Shown here piece by piece: positions 32,327 through 45,719 of a stretch of DNA of 64,000 nucleotides. The notes beneath the pieces were generated by a model. It saw nothing but the letters and a program-made list of their open reading frames with translations, did not search any database and was not told the DNA's origin. How positions within the stretch are numbered: the first letter of the stretch is position 1; each line of letters begins with the position of its first letter. The stretch comes from Onthophagus taurus (taxonomy: Eukaryota; Arthropoda; Insecta; Coleoptera; Scarabaeidae). The DNA is taken from NCBI RefSeq assembly GCF_036711975.1, contig NC_091976.1, positions 34,286,001 to 34,350,000 on the forward strand, in the 5' to 3' direction. A program made the position numbers and the translations under genes.

Positions 32327-35300
32327 ATGTCATCAAAGAAAAATACAGATGTTTTTCAAAGAAACGACTTAATTCAAGCTGTGGTTATAGCAAACACATT
32401 CGGACATGAATTTTTACCGATTTCCAACAATATTCCATTGGTAAATTAATAAATTAAAAGAGAAAGTAAATTTAACCTCACTTTTTAAGGCATTATTTTC
32501 GGTTGCAAATAAACCACTAATTGCATCAACATTAGAGTTTTTAGCCCTTGGTGGTGTTGAAGAAGTTTTCCTTTTTTGTACAGCTCACGTTGAACTTATT
32601 AAAGATTACATAAGGTTTGATTTATATTGCATCATTTTACAAATAAATTAAATCAAATATTTTAGAGGAAAAGAAAATGCAAATACAATTTGGTGCTTAT
32701 CCTTGAAAATACATGTAATAGTATCTGAGAGTTGCGTTTCTTTCGGTGATTGTATGAGGGATTTAGATGCAAAAGGTTTATTGCGAGGGTATTTCGTTTT
32801 ATGCGATGCTGGAGTTATATCAAATATTAACTTGTTGCCAATCATGCAAAAACATAAGTAAGTTGAAATTGTTTAAATTATTTTAATTTTCTAATTATTT
32901 TTAAATGATATAGAGAGACATGTCAGAAAGATAAAGGAGCTGTTATGACTTTAATTTATGAAGAATCAACAACGGGGCAATATGGTCGATGTCCCACCGA
33001 AGAAATTGTGGTTGCCTCTAACCTACAAAACCGGATTTTATTTCATAAGAAAATCGGGTTGACTAAAACAAAGCGAATTGATATCCCTTTAGAGATTTTC
33101 TTAGAAAACAATTGCCTTTCAATTAATCATAACCTCAAAGATACTCGCATCGCAATTTGTTCCCAAGAAGTTTTACCACTTTTTTCTGATAATTTCGATT
33201 TTCAAACGCGCGATGATTTCATTAAGGGATTACTTTTAAATGAAGAAATTATGGGAAGTACGATTTATTGGCATCCATTGAAAGGAAACGAACATGGAGG
33301 GGCCATCACTAATTGGCGGATGTATCAAGCAACATGGTATAAACAATTTAATTTTTAAAAGAATTTATTTTATTTTGCCCTTTTTAAGCCGAGAAATGAT
33401 GAATAATTGGTATTGTCCAATTACTGCAGATGTAACGTAAGTAAAATACAATGAATTGATTTCTTCTTGTTCTCCTGATCCTTACCTATCCATTATCTGA
33501 CGCCTGATGGCGTCAGATTAATCTTTTTCCTATTCCTCTATCCACTTCTTCCATTCCCTCCACTTTCTGGCTAATTCCTTTATATCTGCCTCCCACTTCT
33601 TCCTAGGTCTTCCCCTCTTTTTCTTATTCCTATTCTTTGCTTCAAATATCTTTTTTACTATTGTGTTATGTTCCATTCTAATTATATGGGCATACCAGTT
33701 TATACAGGGTGTCTCAGCGAGACCGGTCATTAGACGTTTCTGGGGTTCTGGCGAAAATAAAAATTTGAGAATTCAGACTTAAGTATTATCAATTACGATC
33801 TCTTCGTCTAAAATATTTTCAGACTTCTTGCACTTCCGGTTATACCGGAAGTCGCCACCTACTTTATTTTTTTAAATGGAACACCCTGTATATTTTTACA
33901 TATTTGGATTTGTTTGTTTTCAAGGTTTATAAATAACTTTACTTTTTGTAATTTGATTCGGTCGTTCTCAAGTTATTCGAATTTTTGTAGAAAAATCTGC
34001 TCCAGCAAACATTTGTTCAAAAAATCAGAAAACACTCAATTTTTGGGATATCAATTTAGGATTGAGAACATGCTTAAGCAACGTGATGGAGTATGTTTTG
34101 GTGCCGAGAACTGCGGTCTAGAACGTTTGATCACTTTACTATGGCACGTTAACTTTTCAAAATTTGGAAGTACCATAACTTCATTTTTTTAAATGGCACC
34201 TCCCATATTTTATTTTTTAGTCGTCTTCAGTGTCTCATTCTACATCTTTTATATCCCATATGGCCCATACCTAATATTAATAGTTTGGGAGATAATTAGG
34301 GTTTTTTGAAAAATGCACACATATATGGATATTTAGCCTAGTGTGCCATGAAAAACAAGCCTTCTCAATGAGTTCTTGTCAAAGACTCACTTGTTTACGT
34401 CACTTGATGCATGTGAACTAATAATTATCTGTTATGTCCCTTAATATTAGTACTGAAACGAGTTAAAATCGATAACAATAACGAAAGTAATATTTACACA
34501 AATCAAGAAATTGTTAATTTATTTTTTTTGCATGAAAAGCGCGACAAAGTTCGTAGTATGATTCCCAGATCTTCTTTGGCAGCTCGAATTGAGGTGTTGG
34601 GACTGGGCTCGAAATAAGCCAAGGTATTCACCTCTTCCGTTGCATTATCTACTACATTTTTTGGTCAGTTTAACACGTGATTAATTCGTCCAAAATGCAA
34701 AAAATTTGCTTCTATTCCTCTAAATTTATCTTTTGTCATCGGAGATAAATGTGGATAATTTTCATTAAACATTCTGCAAGTTCTACTAAGAACTTTGTCG
34801 CAATTTTCGTGCACAAAAAATAAATTATGGATTTCTTCATTTGTATAAACATTATTTACGTTATTAATATCCATTTTAACTGGTTTTAGACTCACAAGCA
34901 TCAAACAACCTAAATTAGACTTTGACGTTTGTCAATAAGTCATTAAACATTTGTTTTCCATGGCACACTAGGTTAATATCCATATATGTGAGCATTTTTC
35001 CAAAAACTCTAATTATTTCTCAAACTATTAATGTTAGGCATAGGACATATGGAATATAAAAGATGTAAAATGAGACGCCGAAGACGACTAAGTAATAAAA
35101 TATGGGGGGTGCCATTTAAAAAAATGAAGTTATGGTGCTTCCAAATTTCGAAAAGTTAACGTGCCATAGTAAAGTGACCAAACGTTCTAGACAGTCGTTC
35201 TCGGCACCAAAACATACTCCATCATGTTGTTTAAGCATGTTCTGAATCCTAAATTGATATCTCAAAAATTGAGTGTTCTATGATTTTTTGAACAAATGTC

Positions 35301-38300
35301 CGCTGGAGCAAATTTTTCTAGAAAAATTCGAATAACTCGAGAATTGCTGGTTCAAATTGCAAAAAGTAAAGTTGTTTATAAACCTTGAAAACAGGCAAAT
35401 CCAAATATGTAAAAATATACAGGGTGTTCCATTTAAAAAAATAAAGTAGGTGGCGACTTCCGGTATAACCGGAAGTGTTAGAAATCTGAAAATATTTTAG
35501 ATGAAGAGAACGTAATTAATAATACTTAAGTATGCATTTTCAAATTTTTTGTTTGGCCAGAACCCCAGAAACGTCTAATGAGCGGTCTCGCTGAGACACC
35601 CTGTATAGTTGCTTTTTCTCTATTTTGCTTGATCTTCTCCCAGTCTTATTTCCTCATTCCTTATCCTTCATCTTCCCCACTATTTTTCGTCAAAATTTCA
35701 TTTCCAGTGCTGTGATCTTTCCTTCTTGTTTATCTTGGAATGTCTATGATTCACTGGCATATGTTAATATTGCGTTGTACACTTTCAATCTTATCTTTTT
35801 ATCTATCTCCTTCTTCCCAAAAATTATTCTGTTTAGAAGTTTAGAGTATGACATACATTGTTTGTTTTCCTTACTCTTGCATTTATGTCTAAATCTATCC
35901 TTCCATCTTGTGTTTTCATCTCTTCTCTTTCGATTTCTATATTATTAATAGTTGCCATGACTGTCTGTGGTTGGTTCTTATTTCTGCTTCAGTCTTTACT
36001 TTCTCGACTCTGTTTTGGAGATTCCAGATGTATATGCGGCGAAATAAGTTGTTTATTTGCCAAAGTTCCAGCATTCTTTGCCCACTTGTATTCATCACTG
36101 CCTCCATATTCTGATCCCCATATTCTCTTATAATTGTTCTCTGGATTTATCCAAGGTTTTCTGCATTTTGGGTCAATTCTCAATTCTAGAATTCACTGAT
36201 GCATACTTATGTACAGGGTGGTTCAAATTTGATGTCCAAATAGGCTAACTCGGAAACTATAACAGTTAGAAAAAAAGTAGCTTACATGTCATGATCTCGT
36301 TTTTCGAGAAACTGCTAATGCCGAAAACCTCATAGCGCTATCGTCTTTTGTTTTTCCCCTAGAGGCCAAAATTGAAAATATAGTAAAACCAATAAGTGCA
36401 ATTATCTTGGTTATTATTATAGGTGGAGTATTATAACTACGACATTATATGGACACTTTTTTACAGAGAATTTCATGACGTAGTCAAAAAAAATTTTTCG
36501 GTTTTAGATTTTGAGATATCATGAGAATTTTCGTTTTTTTAAATGGTGACAACCACTGATTATTCGCTTATTAAATTCGTTATTTTTTTCTGATTACAAA
36601 AATATAGGGTTCGACAGGTCTATTTCTTATTGTTTTAGAATAAAGCTAAAAATAAACTTTTTTTATAAAATAACAGTGTCGTCGAGGAAATTAAATTTAC
36701 AGTTTCCTGTAAGTTACAGGGCGGTAGGTAAAATCTAAAAAGTTAACAATTAAATACGAAGATAACTTCCGGTATTTAAAAACAAATAATTTTTTAATAT
36801 GTAACGTTCTAACATGTCAAACCTTTCAAAATTTTCGTAATTGATCTTAAAAACAGGATTTTTAAAGTGACACTTCAGAAAAATTTTTAATACAAATGTT
36901 TATTTGAATTAAAAAAAAAACATATGCCATCTATCGATAATTTATTAAGTCATTTAAAAATAATATTAAATCGTAATAAAAAATGTGAAATAATGCAATC
37001 TATTCCAACTTTTGTGTAAAACATATATAAATTAAACAGTTCAACAAATATATTTGTTTCAAATATCAGAAATATGTTTTTTTTTAATTTTTAGTTATAG
37101 AACAGTAATTTACAGGAAACTGTAAATTTAATTTCTTCGACGACACTAAAAGAAAAGTTTATTTTTAGTTTTATTCTAAAACAATAAGAAATAGACCTGT
37201 CAAACCCTATATTTTTGTAATCAGATAAAAATAACGAATATATTAAGTGAATAATCAGTGGTTGTTTCCATTTAAAAAAGCGAAATTTGTGATAATATCT
37301 CAAAATCTAAACCCGAACAATTTTTTTTGACTACGTCATCAAATTCTCTGTAAAAAAGTGTCCATATAATGTCGTAGTTATAATACTCCACCTATAATAA
37401 TAACCAAGATAATTACATTTGCGGGTTTTACGATATTTTCAATTTTGGCCTTTAGCGGAAAAACAAAAGACGATAGCGCTATGAGGTTTTCGGCATTAGC
37501 AGTTTCTCGAAAAACGAGATCATGATATGTCAGCTACTTTTCTTCTAACTCTTATAGTTTTCCTTGCTCCATGTATTTTCTTGGTCTTCTGAAAAGTATA
37601 GACTATAATTGTTTGTTAATTGTATGCTTCCCCTTCTCTTCTTTCTCGCTTCACTAATTCCCATTATTTCTATTCCAAACCATCTCCTCCATTATTTCCA
37701 TTTCCTTTCCCGTTAAAGTTGTAATATTCCACGTTCTCATCTTTATGGCTTTCCTATTTTCTCCTTGCCTTTCCTTGCGTTTATCCATTTTCATACTCAG
37801 TAAAGTCTCCTCTTCTTTCTACGCTTAGTTTTTTGAATTTATAGGGCGTCTCTCTAAATAGTCCGGTGATCTTTCCGAGACTGTACGTTTATTATTCCTG
37901 CCAGCTTCTTCATCACTATCTTCCCCTCGTCATTTGTTTCATCCTTTACAATTATTTTGTTGTGTTATAAATGAGCTTCAACTCCTTTCCTCCTGAGTTC
38001 CGTTTGTTTGGTCATCATAGCTCTCTCTCTCTGAATTTTCTTAGAGCAGTCCTCATCTATCCATATGTTCATTCCTTTCAACTCTTTAGCTATTTTTACG
38101 ATTTCCGTCCTTCTGCCTTCCGTTTTCTTTAGATACTCCTATTCTACTTGTGATATCAATATCATCGCTTGTTAAATTTACTCCGATATTCCTCATCAAG
38201 TTAATCACCTCTCTCTTTTCAAATTCCTTTTATTACCACATTCTCTTTCCAGCATATCTATACGTTTCTCCTGTTCCACAATCTTCTCCTTAAATTCCTC

Positions 38301-39717
38301 ATTTTCCCTTTTCATGAATGGATACATCTCCCTTCTGATTATATTATTTGTTGTTTTATGAAAATATGCCCTGTTTACCAATAATTCCACCAGATATCCA
38401 CATTTCTTCGCCATCACTAATGATTCAAATCTGGCTACTGTTTATTTCCCCAAAAAACAAATAAAACTACCGGAATGATTTACGCACGTGAACCTTGTTA
38501 AAATACCAGGACCGATTCCTGGTGATGAATTGATTTAAATTAATTATACAAATTTTTTAGCCCGTGTTATTCAATCGAACGTGAAGTTTTAATAGGAAAA
38601 AATTGTTCGATTTCAAAAACTAGTACCATAACCAATTCGATAATTGGAAATAACTGCAAAATTGGTGATAATGTAAAAATCGAAAACGCTTTTACAATGG
38701 ACAACGTTGAAATTTACGATAATTCCACAATTAATCACAGCGTTATTGGCCCTAATTGTGTTATTAACGAGAACTGTGTAATTACGATAGGAAGCGTTTT
38801 AGGGGGTGGGGTTGTTTTACCGAAAGATAGTTTTGTTGAAAATAGTTTGATACAAGCCACAAAACCGGAGGAAGAAGAAGAACATGGCGATTTAGTTTCG
38901 AAATTGGGCGAGAAAGCTTTTCGAATACCTTTTATTGATGATGTGGAGGACCCCGACGTTTTAGGAACTCGTTTAGCGGTTAAGTTTTCAAAAATGCATC
39001 TTTGTGATGAAGTGGAAAAATCAGATGAGGATTATTTGGATAGTAGTAGTGATTCTGAAGGATCGTTATCGCATATTCATTCGCCTGTACCTGACGATAC
39101 GAGCAGTTAATACATAAAATTTAATTTCTGCGATTTATCTTTTAGTTATTTTTTTAATTTGTAGTGTTTTTCAATGAAGTGATGGATAGTTTATCACGAG
39201 GATTTGAAGATAAATTACCTTGCGACAATTTAATCCTTGAAATTAATTCTTCACGATACGCATACAACGTCACATTGAAAGAGGTTAATTATTTCGTTGT
39301 AAAAGCGATTTTAAACTTGCCCTTCCACTATATGAACAAATCTTCGTATTTATTAGCTTTGCGTTCATCATTTTTGTATTTTTCGCCGATTTTAAAGAAT
39401 TATATTAGGAATCATTCGGCGATGGAAGATTGCCTTCAAGCGATCGAGGTTAGATTTACCCAATTTTTTCAATTTTTTAATAATTTAATTGTATTGTGGT
39501 GATATTTTAGGATATGGCTTCATCTAATAATGAAATATCAGATTCTATAACGAATATTTTAAATTTTTTGTATGATAAAGATTATTTGGAAGAAGAAATT
39601 ATTATAGTGTGGTCAAAAAAACTGGAAAAAGGGACAAGATTAAGCGAAAAAGTGGCACCTTTTATCGATTGGTTACATGAAGCTGAAGAAACTAGTTCTT
39701 CTGATGAAAGTGAATAA
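32327..39717 (+). CDS. EIF2B5: Translation initiation factor eIF2B subunit epsilon
   Basis: Eight exons: 32327-32440, 32490-32614, 32666-32857, 32914-33336, 33389-33436, 38561-39105, 39165-39448, 39511-39717; 645 residues (human 721). It is the catalytic subunit of the GDP/GTP exchange factor for eIF2. The nucleotidyltransferase-like domain is seen in LIQAVVIANTFGHEFLPIS, DCMRDLDAKGLLRGYFVLC and the conserved NFDFQTRDDFIKGLL. The left-handed beta helix repeats (CSISKTSTITNSIIGNNCKI; NHSVIGPNCVINENCVI) are in exon 6, then an acidic linker. The W2/HEAT catalytic domain covers exons 7-8: CDNLILEINSSRYAYNVTLKEV and the acidic-aromatic end IVWSKKLEK...FIDWLHEAEE. Intron 5 is 5.1 kb of transposon remnants while the others are about 50-60 bases. 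Confidence 0.96.
33705..35603. mobile_element. Foldback element with DUF4817-type arms, copy 1
   Basis: The tips CAGGGTGTCTCAGCGAGACC and complement are flanked by TA. Nearly the whole 1.9 kb is two inverted arms meeting near 34660. Each arm carries the beginning of a transposase frame: in the right arm (minus, 34874-34665) it reads YTNEEIHNLFFVHENCDKV with NYPHLSPMTKDKF, which is the helix-turn-helix DUF4817 domain found before DDE_3 transposases; the left arm has a diverged version (YTNQEIVNLFFLHEK). No catalytic domain remains. Arms include a CTTCCGGTTATACCGGAAG palindrome at 33835 and 35460. Confidence 0.75.
36214..37565. mobile_element. Foldback element, second family
   Basis: Left tip CAGGGTGGTTCAAATTTGATG at 36214. 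The left arm (36214 to about 36720) is matched by an inverted arm (about 37095-37565) sharing CGATAGCGCTATGAGG, GCAGTTTCTCGAAAAACGAG and ATAATCAGTGGTTG. About 370 bases of unique AT-rich sequence form the loop. The right tip appears lost. No coding capacity. Confidence 0.65.
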
Positions 39718-40246
39718 AAATATTAAGAAAAAAATATAAAATTTAGTTTTGATTGTTTATTTCTTTTCCATGTGGGCACTACAGGGGGGGGCGGTAAAGT
39801 AATTCTGAAGCCATTTAAGAATACGACGGCTGATTTGTCTAATAGCCCATTCTATTGTTAATTTACAAATGTTATACGTTTTTATTTTTGGCCAGATTAT
39901 ATTAAAATTAAATTTATAGCTTATCTATCATCTGCGTCTATATGTGCAGACGGGGCAGTGAGAACGCATTCGGATCAATTCGGATACCGGTCGATAAAGA
40001 GAGACGTGATGTACCCGCGCCCGGCTTAAACAAGTTTGTGCATGTGTGGCTTATTCCTGTCGATGCGTGTTGTATTTTAAACCTATAAAAACACCCATAT
40101 ATCTATTTTATTTTCATTAGTATTTTCGTAACCAACGCGTAATCGTTAACAAGTTTTTTATAGCCACAATTCTTCAATTAAGTTTAAGTCAAGATAATTG
40201 TGAAGACAACATAACAAAGGAAGAGACGGCAATACAATCCTGAATA
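39718..40246. other. Spacer after eIF2B5
   Basis: About 530 bases with the eIF2B5 polyadenylation region (AATAAAA overlapping the stop, 39715) and a short GC-richer patch at 39945-40030. No gene or repeat recognised. Confidence 0.4.
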
Positions 40247-43200
40247 CAGGTAAACGTCGTTTTGCGCCGGTTCGGTTTACGCCGATTCACAATTACGCCG
40301 GTTGGTGCCGGCGTGGGATTCCCCGGTTCGCCTGACATCAGACGACAATAAAAAAATATAGAGAAAATGGAAAAAATGTTGGCATTGTGGGTTGATGATG
40401 CCAATCAAAAGAATATTCCTGTAACACTAGCAATCATATGCGAAAAAGCACAGTTGATTTTTCTGATTTGAAGGCGCAAGAAATTACTGACGAAACTTTC
40501 TTGGGTGCTTCACGAGATTCAAATCTCGAACCAATATCCGTTTAAACCTCGAGCGGCGAGCGCTGATGTAGAAGCAGCAGCAGCTTGCCTTTAAAAGTTT
40601 CAAGAAATTGTGGAACAAGGGAACTACCCTGCAGATCTCATCTTCAATTTTGATGAAACAGGCCTCTATTGGAAGAAGTTGCCATCGAGAACATTTATTT
40701 CGCGAGAAGAACGTAGTGCTCGTGGATTTAAAGCCGCCAAGGATAGACTGACTGTTCTCTTGGAATCAAATATTTCTGGTTCTTTAAAATTTAAGCCAAT
40801 GGTAGTGTACCATTCCCAGAATCCACGGGCTTTTAGAGGTCTGGACGAAGTGACAAACAATTGTTTAAACGGCGTTTGGTGTAAACTTCTTCCTGGATTT
40901 ATACAAGGTGCAAGTGTAGAAGTGGTAAATAACATTAACATAAACGAAGACATTATCAACTTTACACGCGAATGTGGATTCGAAGACGCAACAACTGCAA
41001 ATGTGACCGGACTGTTAGACGTGCATGAATAACCAATCTCAAATCAAGAATTAGAAGAGTTGATGGGGGCATATGATCGCCCTCAATCAGAAAATCCCGA
41101 AGAAGAAGAAGAGGATGAGAAAGAAAATCCTAAAAACCGACTATCTAACTCGTATCCTTTCCTCTATAGAAAGGTTAACAGGTGAGCTCTGTGACATAGA
41201 TGGGGATTACAATCGAAGCGCAAATGTTAAAAGAAGTGTCATAGCTGCCCTTCGACCTTATGTTATGATTCTGCAAGAAAGGAAGCAACAATCAAAGCAA
41301 ATGAAACTGGATTTTTGGATTTATTTCAAAAAATTTATTATTTATATCAAGAGATTATTATTTATTTTGAATATACAGGGTGTCTCAGCGAGACCGGTCA
41401 TTAGACGTATTATCAATTACGTTCTCTTCATCTAAAATATTTTCAGATTTCTAACACTTCCGGTTATACCGGAAGTTGCCACCTACTTTATTTTTTTAAA
41501 TGGAACACCCTGTATATTTTTACATATTTGGATTTGCCTGTTTTGAAGGTTTATAAACAACTTCACTTTTTGCAATTTGAACTCTCGAATTATTCGAATT
41601 TTTCTAGAAAAATTTGCTCCAGCGGACATTTGTTCAAAAAATCATAGAACACTCAATTTTTGAGATATCAATTTAGGATTCAGAACATGCTTAAACAACA
41701 TGATGGAGTATGTTTTGGTGCCGAGAACGGCTGTCTAGAACGTTTGGTCACTTTACTATGGCACGTTAACTTTTCGAAATTTGGAAGCACCATAACTTCA
41801 TTTTTTTAAATGGCACCCCCCATATTTTATTACTTAGTCGTCTTCGGCGTCTCATTTTACATCTTTTATATTCCATATGTCCTATGCCTAACATTAATAG
41901 TTTGAGAAATAATTAGGGTTTTTTGAAAAATGCTCACATCATATGGATATTAACCTAGTGTGCCATGGAAAACAAATGTTTAATGACTTATTGACAAACG
42001 TCAAAGTCTAATTTAGGTTGTTTGATGCTTGTGAGTCTAAAACCAGTTAAAATGGATATTAATAACGTAAATAATGTTTATACAAATGAAGAAATCCATA
42101 ATTTATTTTTTTGTGCACGAAAAGTGCGACAAAGTTCTTAGTAGAACTTGCAGAATGTTTAATGAAAATTATCCACATTTATCTCCGATGACAAAAGGTA
42201 AATTTAGAGGAATAGAAGCAAATTTTTTGCATTTTGGACGAATTAATCACGTGTTAAACTGACCAAAAAATGTAGTAGATAATGCAACGGAAGAGGTGAA
42301 TACCTTGGCTTATTTCGAGCACAGTCCCAACACCTCAATTCGAGCTGCCAAAGAAGATCTGGGAATCATACTACGAACTTTGTCGCGCTTTTCATGCAAA
42401 AAAAATAAATTAAGAATTTCTTGATTTGTGTAAATATTGCTTTCGTTATTGTTATCGATTTTAACTCGTTTCAGTACTAATATTAAGGGACATAACAGAT
42501 AATTATTAGCTCACATGTATCAAGTGACGTAAACAAGTGAGTCTTTGACAAGAACTCATTGAGAAGGCTTGTTTTTCATGGCACACTAGGCTAAATATCC
42601 ATATGATATGTGTGCATTTTTCAAAAAACCCTAATTATCTCCCAAACTATTAATATTAGGTATGGGCCATATGGGATATAAAAGATGTAGAATGAGACAC
42701 TGAAGACGACTAAAAAATAAAATATGGGGGTGCCATTTAAAAAAATTAAGTTATGGTACTTCCAAATTTTGAAAAGTTAACGTGCCATAGTAAAGTGATC
42801 AAACGTTCTAGACCGCAGTTCTCGGCACCAAAACATACACCATCATGTTGCTTAAGCATGTTCTCAATCCTAAATTGATATCCCAAAAATTGAGTGTTTT
42901 CTGATTTTTTGAACAAATGTCTGCTGGAGCAGATTTTTCTAGAAAAATTCGAATAACTTGAGAACGACCGAATCAAATTGCAAAAAGTAAAGTTATTTAT
43001 AAACCTTGAAAACAAACAAATCCAAACATGTAAAAATATACAGGGTGTTCCATTTAAAAAAATAAAGTTGGTGGCGACTTCCGGTATAACCGGAAGTGCA
43101 AGAAATCTGAAAATATTTTAGACGAAGAGATCGTAATTAATAATACTTAAGTCTGAATTCTCAAATTTTTATTTTCGCCAGAACCCCAGAAACGTGTAAT

Positions 43201-43362
43201 GACCGGTCTCGCTGAGACACCCTGTATGTAGGATATGTATTAAATAAACATAACAGGAACCTAACCTTATACTGTCCATTATATTTGTGTTCATTTTACG
43301 CCGATTTTGTTTACGCCGGTGTCTCTCGGAACAGAACCCCGGCGTAAAACGACGTTTCCCTG
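40247..43362 (+). mobile_element. pogo/Tigger-type DNA transposon remnant
   Basis: The inverted tips CAGGTAAACGTCGTTTTGCG and complement (CGTAAAACGACGTTTCCCTG) lie between TA dinucleotides. Nearby, GTTTACGCCG repeats occur at both ends. The plus-strand transposase piece at 40610-41032 encodes LIFNFDETGLYWKKLPS, AARGFKAAKDRLTVLL-like and PMVVYHSQNPRAF, which is the DDE_1 (CENP-B/jerky) core with its first aspartate. The N-terminal DNA-binding part and later catalytic residues are degraded or absent. A foldback element (41376-43224) has inserted into it. Confidence 0.75.
41376..43224. mobile_element. Foldback element with DUF4817-type arms, copy 2
   Basis: Same family as 33705-35603, in reverse orientation, 1849 bp, with TA on both sides. 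It starts CAGGGTGTCTCAGCGAGACC. The left arm has the helix-turn-helix frame (MFIQMKKSI...; CRMFNENYPHLSPMTKGKF) at 42074-42262 and the inverted arm its diverged partner. By eye the two genomic copies are mostly identical, including the unequal arms, so the two-arm structure itself has been copied. Confidence 0.8.
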
Positions 43363-43379
43363 TATATTAAATACGGATT

Positions 43380-43900
43380 TATAGAAAATCCTACAAATCC
43401 CTCTTCGCCTATGTGCCTTGTTTGCCAAAAAATGTTTTCAAATGAGGTGATGAAGCCTTCTAGGTTGCAAGATCATTTGAACAAAATGCATTCTGATAAA
43501 AAAAGACAAAAATGTGGCCCATTTTCAAGAGCTGAAATGAAGTACGCAGATCAGCTAACTGTCTCTAAACTTTTTTCAACTGTCATTGCAACTTTGTCGT
43601 TGCTGCTTTCGTAGCCAGACTGCTTTTAGATAAGAAAACTATTGGTAGATAAGAGTTTAACAATTTCCCTAATTTAACAGTGGCATTATTTGGAGAACTT
43701 TCACAGTGATTTCCAAGAACGAATCCAGGACATTTCAAAATTGGAAATACCAGACTGGGTGTTGAATCGTTTTTCAAACGTTAACACAGCTGGAAGAAGA
43801 ACTATTCAGAAAGAAGAATTTAAATATTCAACAATTTCAGTGAGTTACTCGCTCATCAAATTTAACCCGGAATGTTATTTGTGTCACCCTGTATTTGTCA
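43380..43900 (+). mobile_element. hAT (SCAND3/ZBED-like) fragment
   Basis: Two short frames match hAT transposase-derived proteins: a zinc finger CLVCQKMFSNEVMKPSRL with HLNKMH at 43411, and HSDFQERIQDISKLEIPDWV at 43690. The frames are broken and no ends are seen. Confidence 0.5.
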
Positions 43901-43904
43901 CATC

Positions 43905-45719
43905 TCAATGAGATAGAATGAACTAATTTATTAGTTACATTACATATATGTGTCGTGATTCTTTTATAACTTTTTATAAATAATTACAAAACTTGTTAAG
44001 TAACCCGTTTCGGTTAAAATTTCTAATTTATTAATGAAAAGCAGTTTTTTAAACGCCATCTCTGGCGGACGTTCCTAGAAAAACGGCTCTCTAGGGGGCA
44101 GTGTACTCCGTTTTCATCGGAACTTAACTCTGTTTCTGTTCGTCGTCGACAAACCTCGTACGCTTCCGTTATAATAAGTGGGACATTTAAACTGAAATGT
44201 TGTTTGCTTCGCTCAGTATTCTCAAACAACCAGTGCCAATTTGTCCTTCAAAACGGTTGTGATACGAAACGCGACCCTCGTTTTATTTATATATAAATAA
44301 CGTTATTATAACTTAATTATCATATGATGTGGGAAGTACCGAAGTTAAAATATCTAATTTAACCGTAAAATTAAAAAAAAAATTAATCGATTATTAGGTA
44401 AGTTAAGTTTTTTTAATACAAATTTTAAAGTGTTAATTAACTCATTTGACATTTATGTAACTAATTTTAACGTCGTGACATTTACCTCGACCTACGATTA
44501 AACTTTATTAAACTTGTATGGACTTAAAAGAAGGAATTTCAAACCGGAAGTTTAATTTTTTTCTGTCTAGTACTTTTGTTAAACATTTTTTATCGTTTTT
44601 AGTCGCTTGAAATACGAACGGTTGCACGCGTATCGTTTACGTTTTTAATGACCCGTAAAAAACGATAAGTTGCGTTCAGATTAATCGATTCCGAGGGCGT
44701 CACTCAGATTTGTTTTTATTCAAATTTGCGTCATTTAAGATTCCATCGAAATATAATTTTTTTTATTCGAACCTTAAGAACTTTCTTAAACCATTTCATT
44801 CTAATCAAAAAGAAAATATTTGCTGAGTTTGCAAATGTTGCGTCCTTGAAGAAGAAAGACTTGTAACGGGTACAGTTATGAGTATAAATTTGGTTACAAA
44901 AAGAATTCGTCAGATATTATTTATTCTTGAGTAATAAATTTTCTAAGAATCTTAATGAAAGATCATTAATTAACCTTTAAAAAAAACGAATAACATAAAA
45001 AATATTACTTGTTTTTGTTAATTTATATATGATGTGGGATTCTCTCATATTTATTAATAAGTATTTATCCTACGTGTTGCGTTACGGATTTTACAACAGC
45101 TTAATCTTAACTGAAACCTACTTCTCATACATTCCTTTATTCGATTTATTCTCATTCATTCCTTTTTTGTTGATTAATTTATTTCTTTCGTTTATTAAAT
45201 AAAAACATATACGTATGTATAATTTTGAAACTTTTTAGTAAACTTTTCCTACCATTTATAGCGCGGTGGTCAAATGAGAGCATCGACTTCTTCTGGTATT
45301 GTTACGCCGGGGAGAACAAGTCATTAAACGTGTTTGTTTTCAAAATATCAGGCGAGAAAATCTGGGTGATGCTTACATTTTGAGTTTACTAAACAAACAA
45401 AATATGTAGTTTCTTTCCCGAAATACAAAAAAAAAATTAATTTAAAAAAAATAAACTTAATTTATTATTGTTAATACACCAATTGTCTATAAATCAATAA
45501 ATTTCTAGTCAAGGTTAAAAGAGGGAGCGTCATCAGCTGAAAATACTTAAATAACATTTCTATTGTGCACCTGACATCGTCTCTAATGGTTACAAAGACA
45601 TGTTTTATGCAAAACGGATCGATGCTACTTCGCTATAATTCCGTTGCACTACTTCGAATAAAGAAAATCTATTCTATAAATTTTTTTTTTGCAGATTACA
45701 AGAAAAAAGATAAAAGATC
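43905..45719. other. Long AT-rich region upstream of Tsp5D
   Basis: About 1.8 kb with no supported gene. It probably holds the promoter and 5' untranslated exons of the tetraspanin: a TTTTTTTTGCAG acceptor at about 45693 precedes its first coding ATG, so an upstream non-coding exon is expected. Open frames here (for example 44023-44229 minus) have no recognisable homology. Confidence 0.4.

Larger units (their letters stand above)
33480..38430 (-). mobile_element. RTE-like LINE remnant in eIF2B5 intron 5, interrupted twice
   Basis: Pieces at 33480-33704, 35606-36213 and 37566-38430 read on the minus strand. At about 37740 the start of an endonuclease domain is visible (MRTWNITTLTGKE). The last piece ends with WYAHIIRMEHNTIVKKIFEA then GRPRKKWEADIKEL, the usual RTE-type C-terminus, and a 3' hairpin TCTGACGCCTGATGGCGTCAGA. 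The frames are degraded, with most of the reverse transcriptase missing. Two foldback elements inserted later. Confidence 0.65.

Noticed and set aside
33914-34192. 92-codon frame, with an equivalent at 42746-43015
   Set aside because: It falls in foldback arms outside the helix-turn-helix frame, and low-complexity F/S/N content suggests chance.
35625-36248. Several overlapping plus-strand frames rich in F, L and S
   Set aside because: Antisense of a degraded purine-rich LINE; no family similarity.
44023-44229. 68-codon minus-strand frame
   Set aside because: No homology and located in the likely upstream region of Tsp5D.
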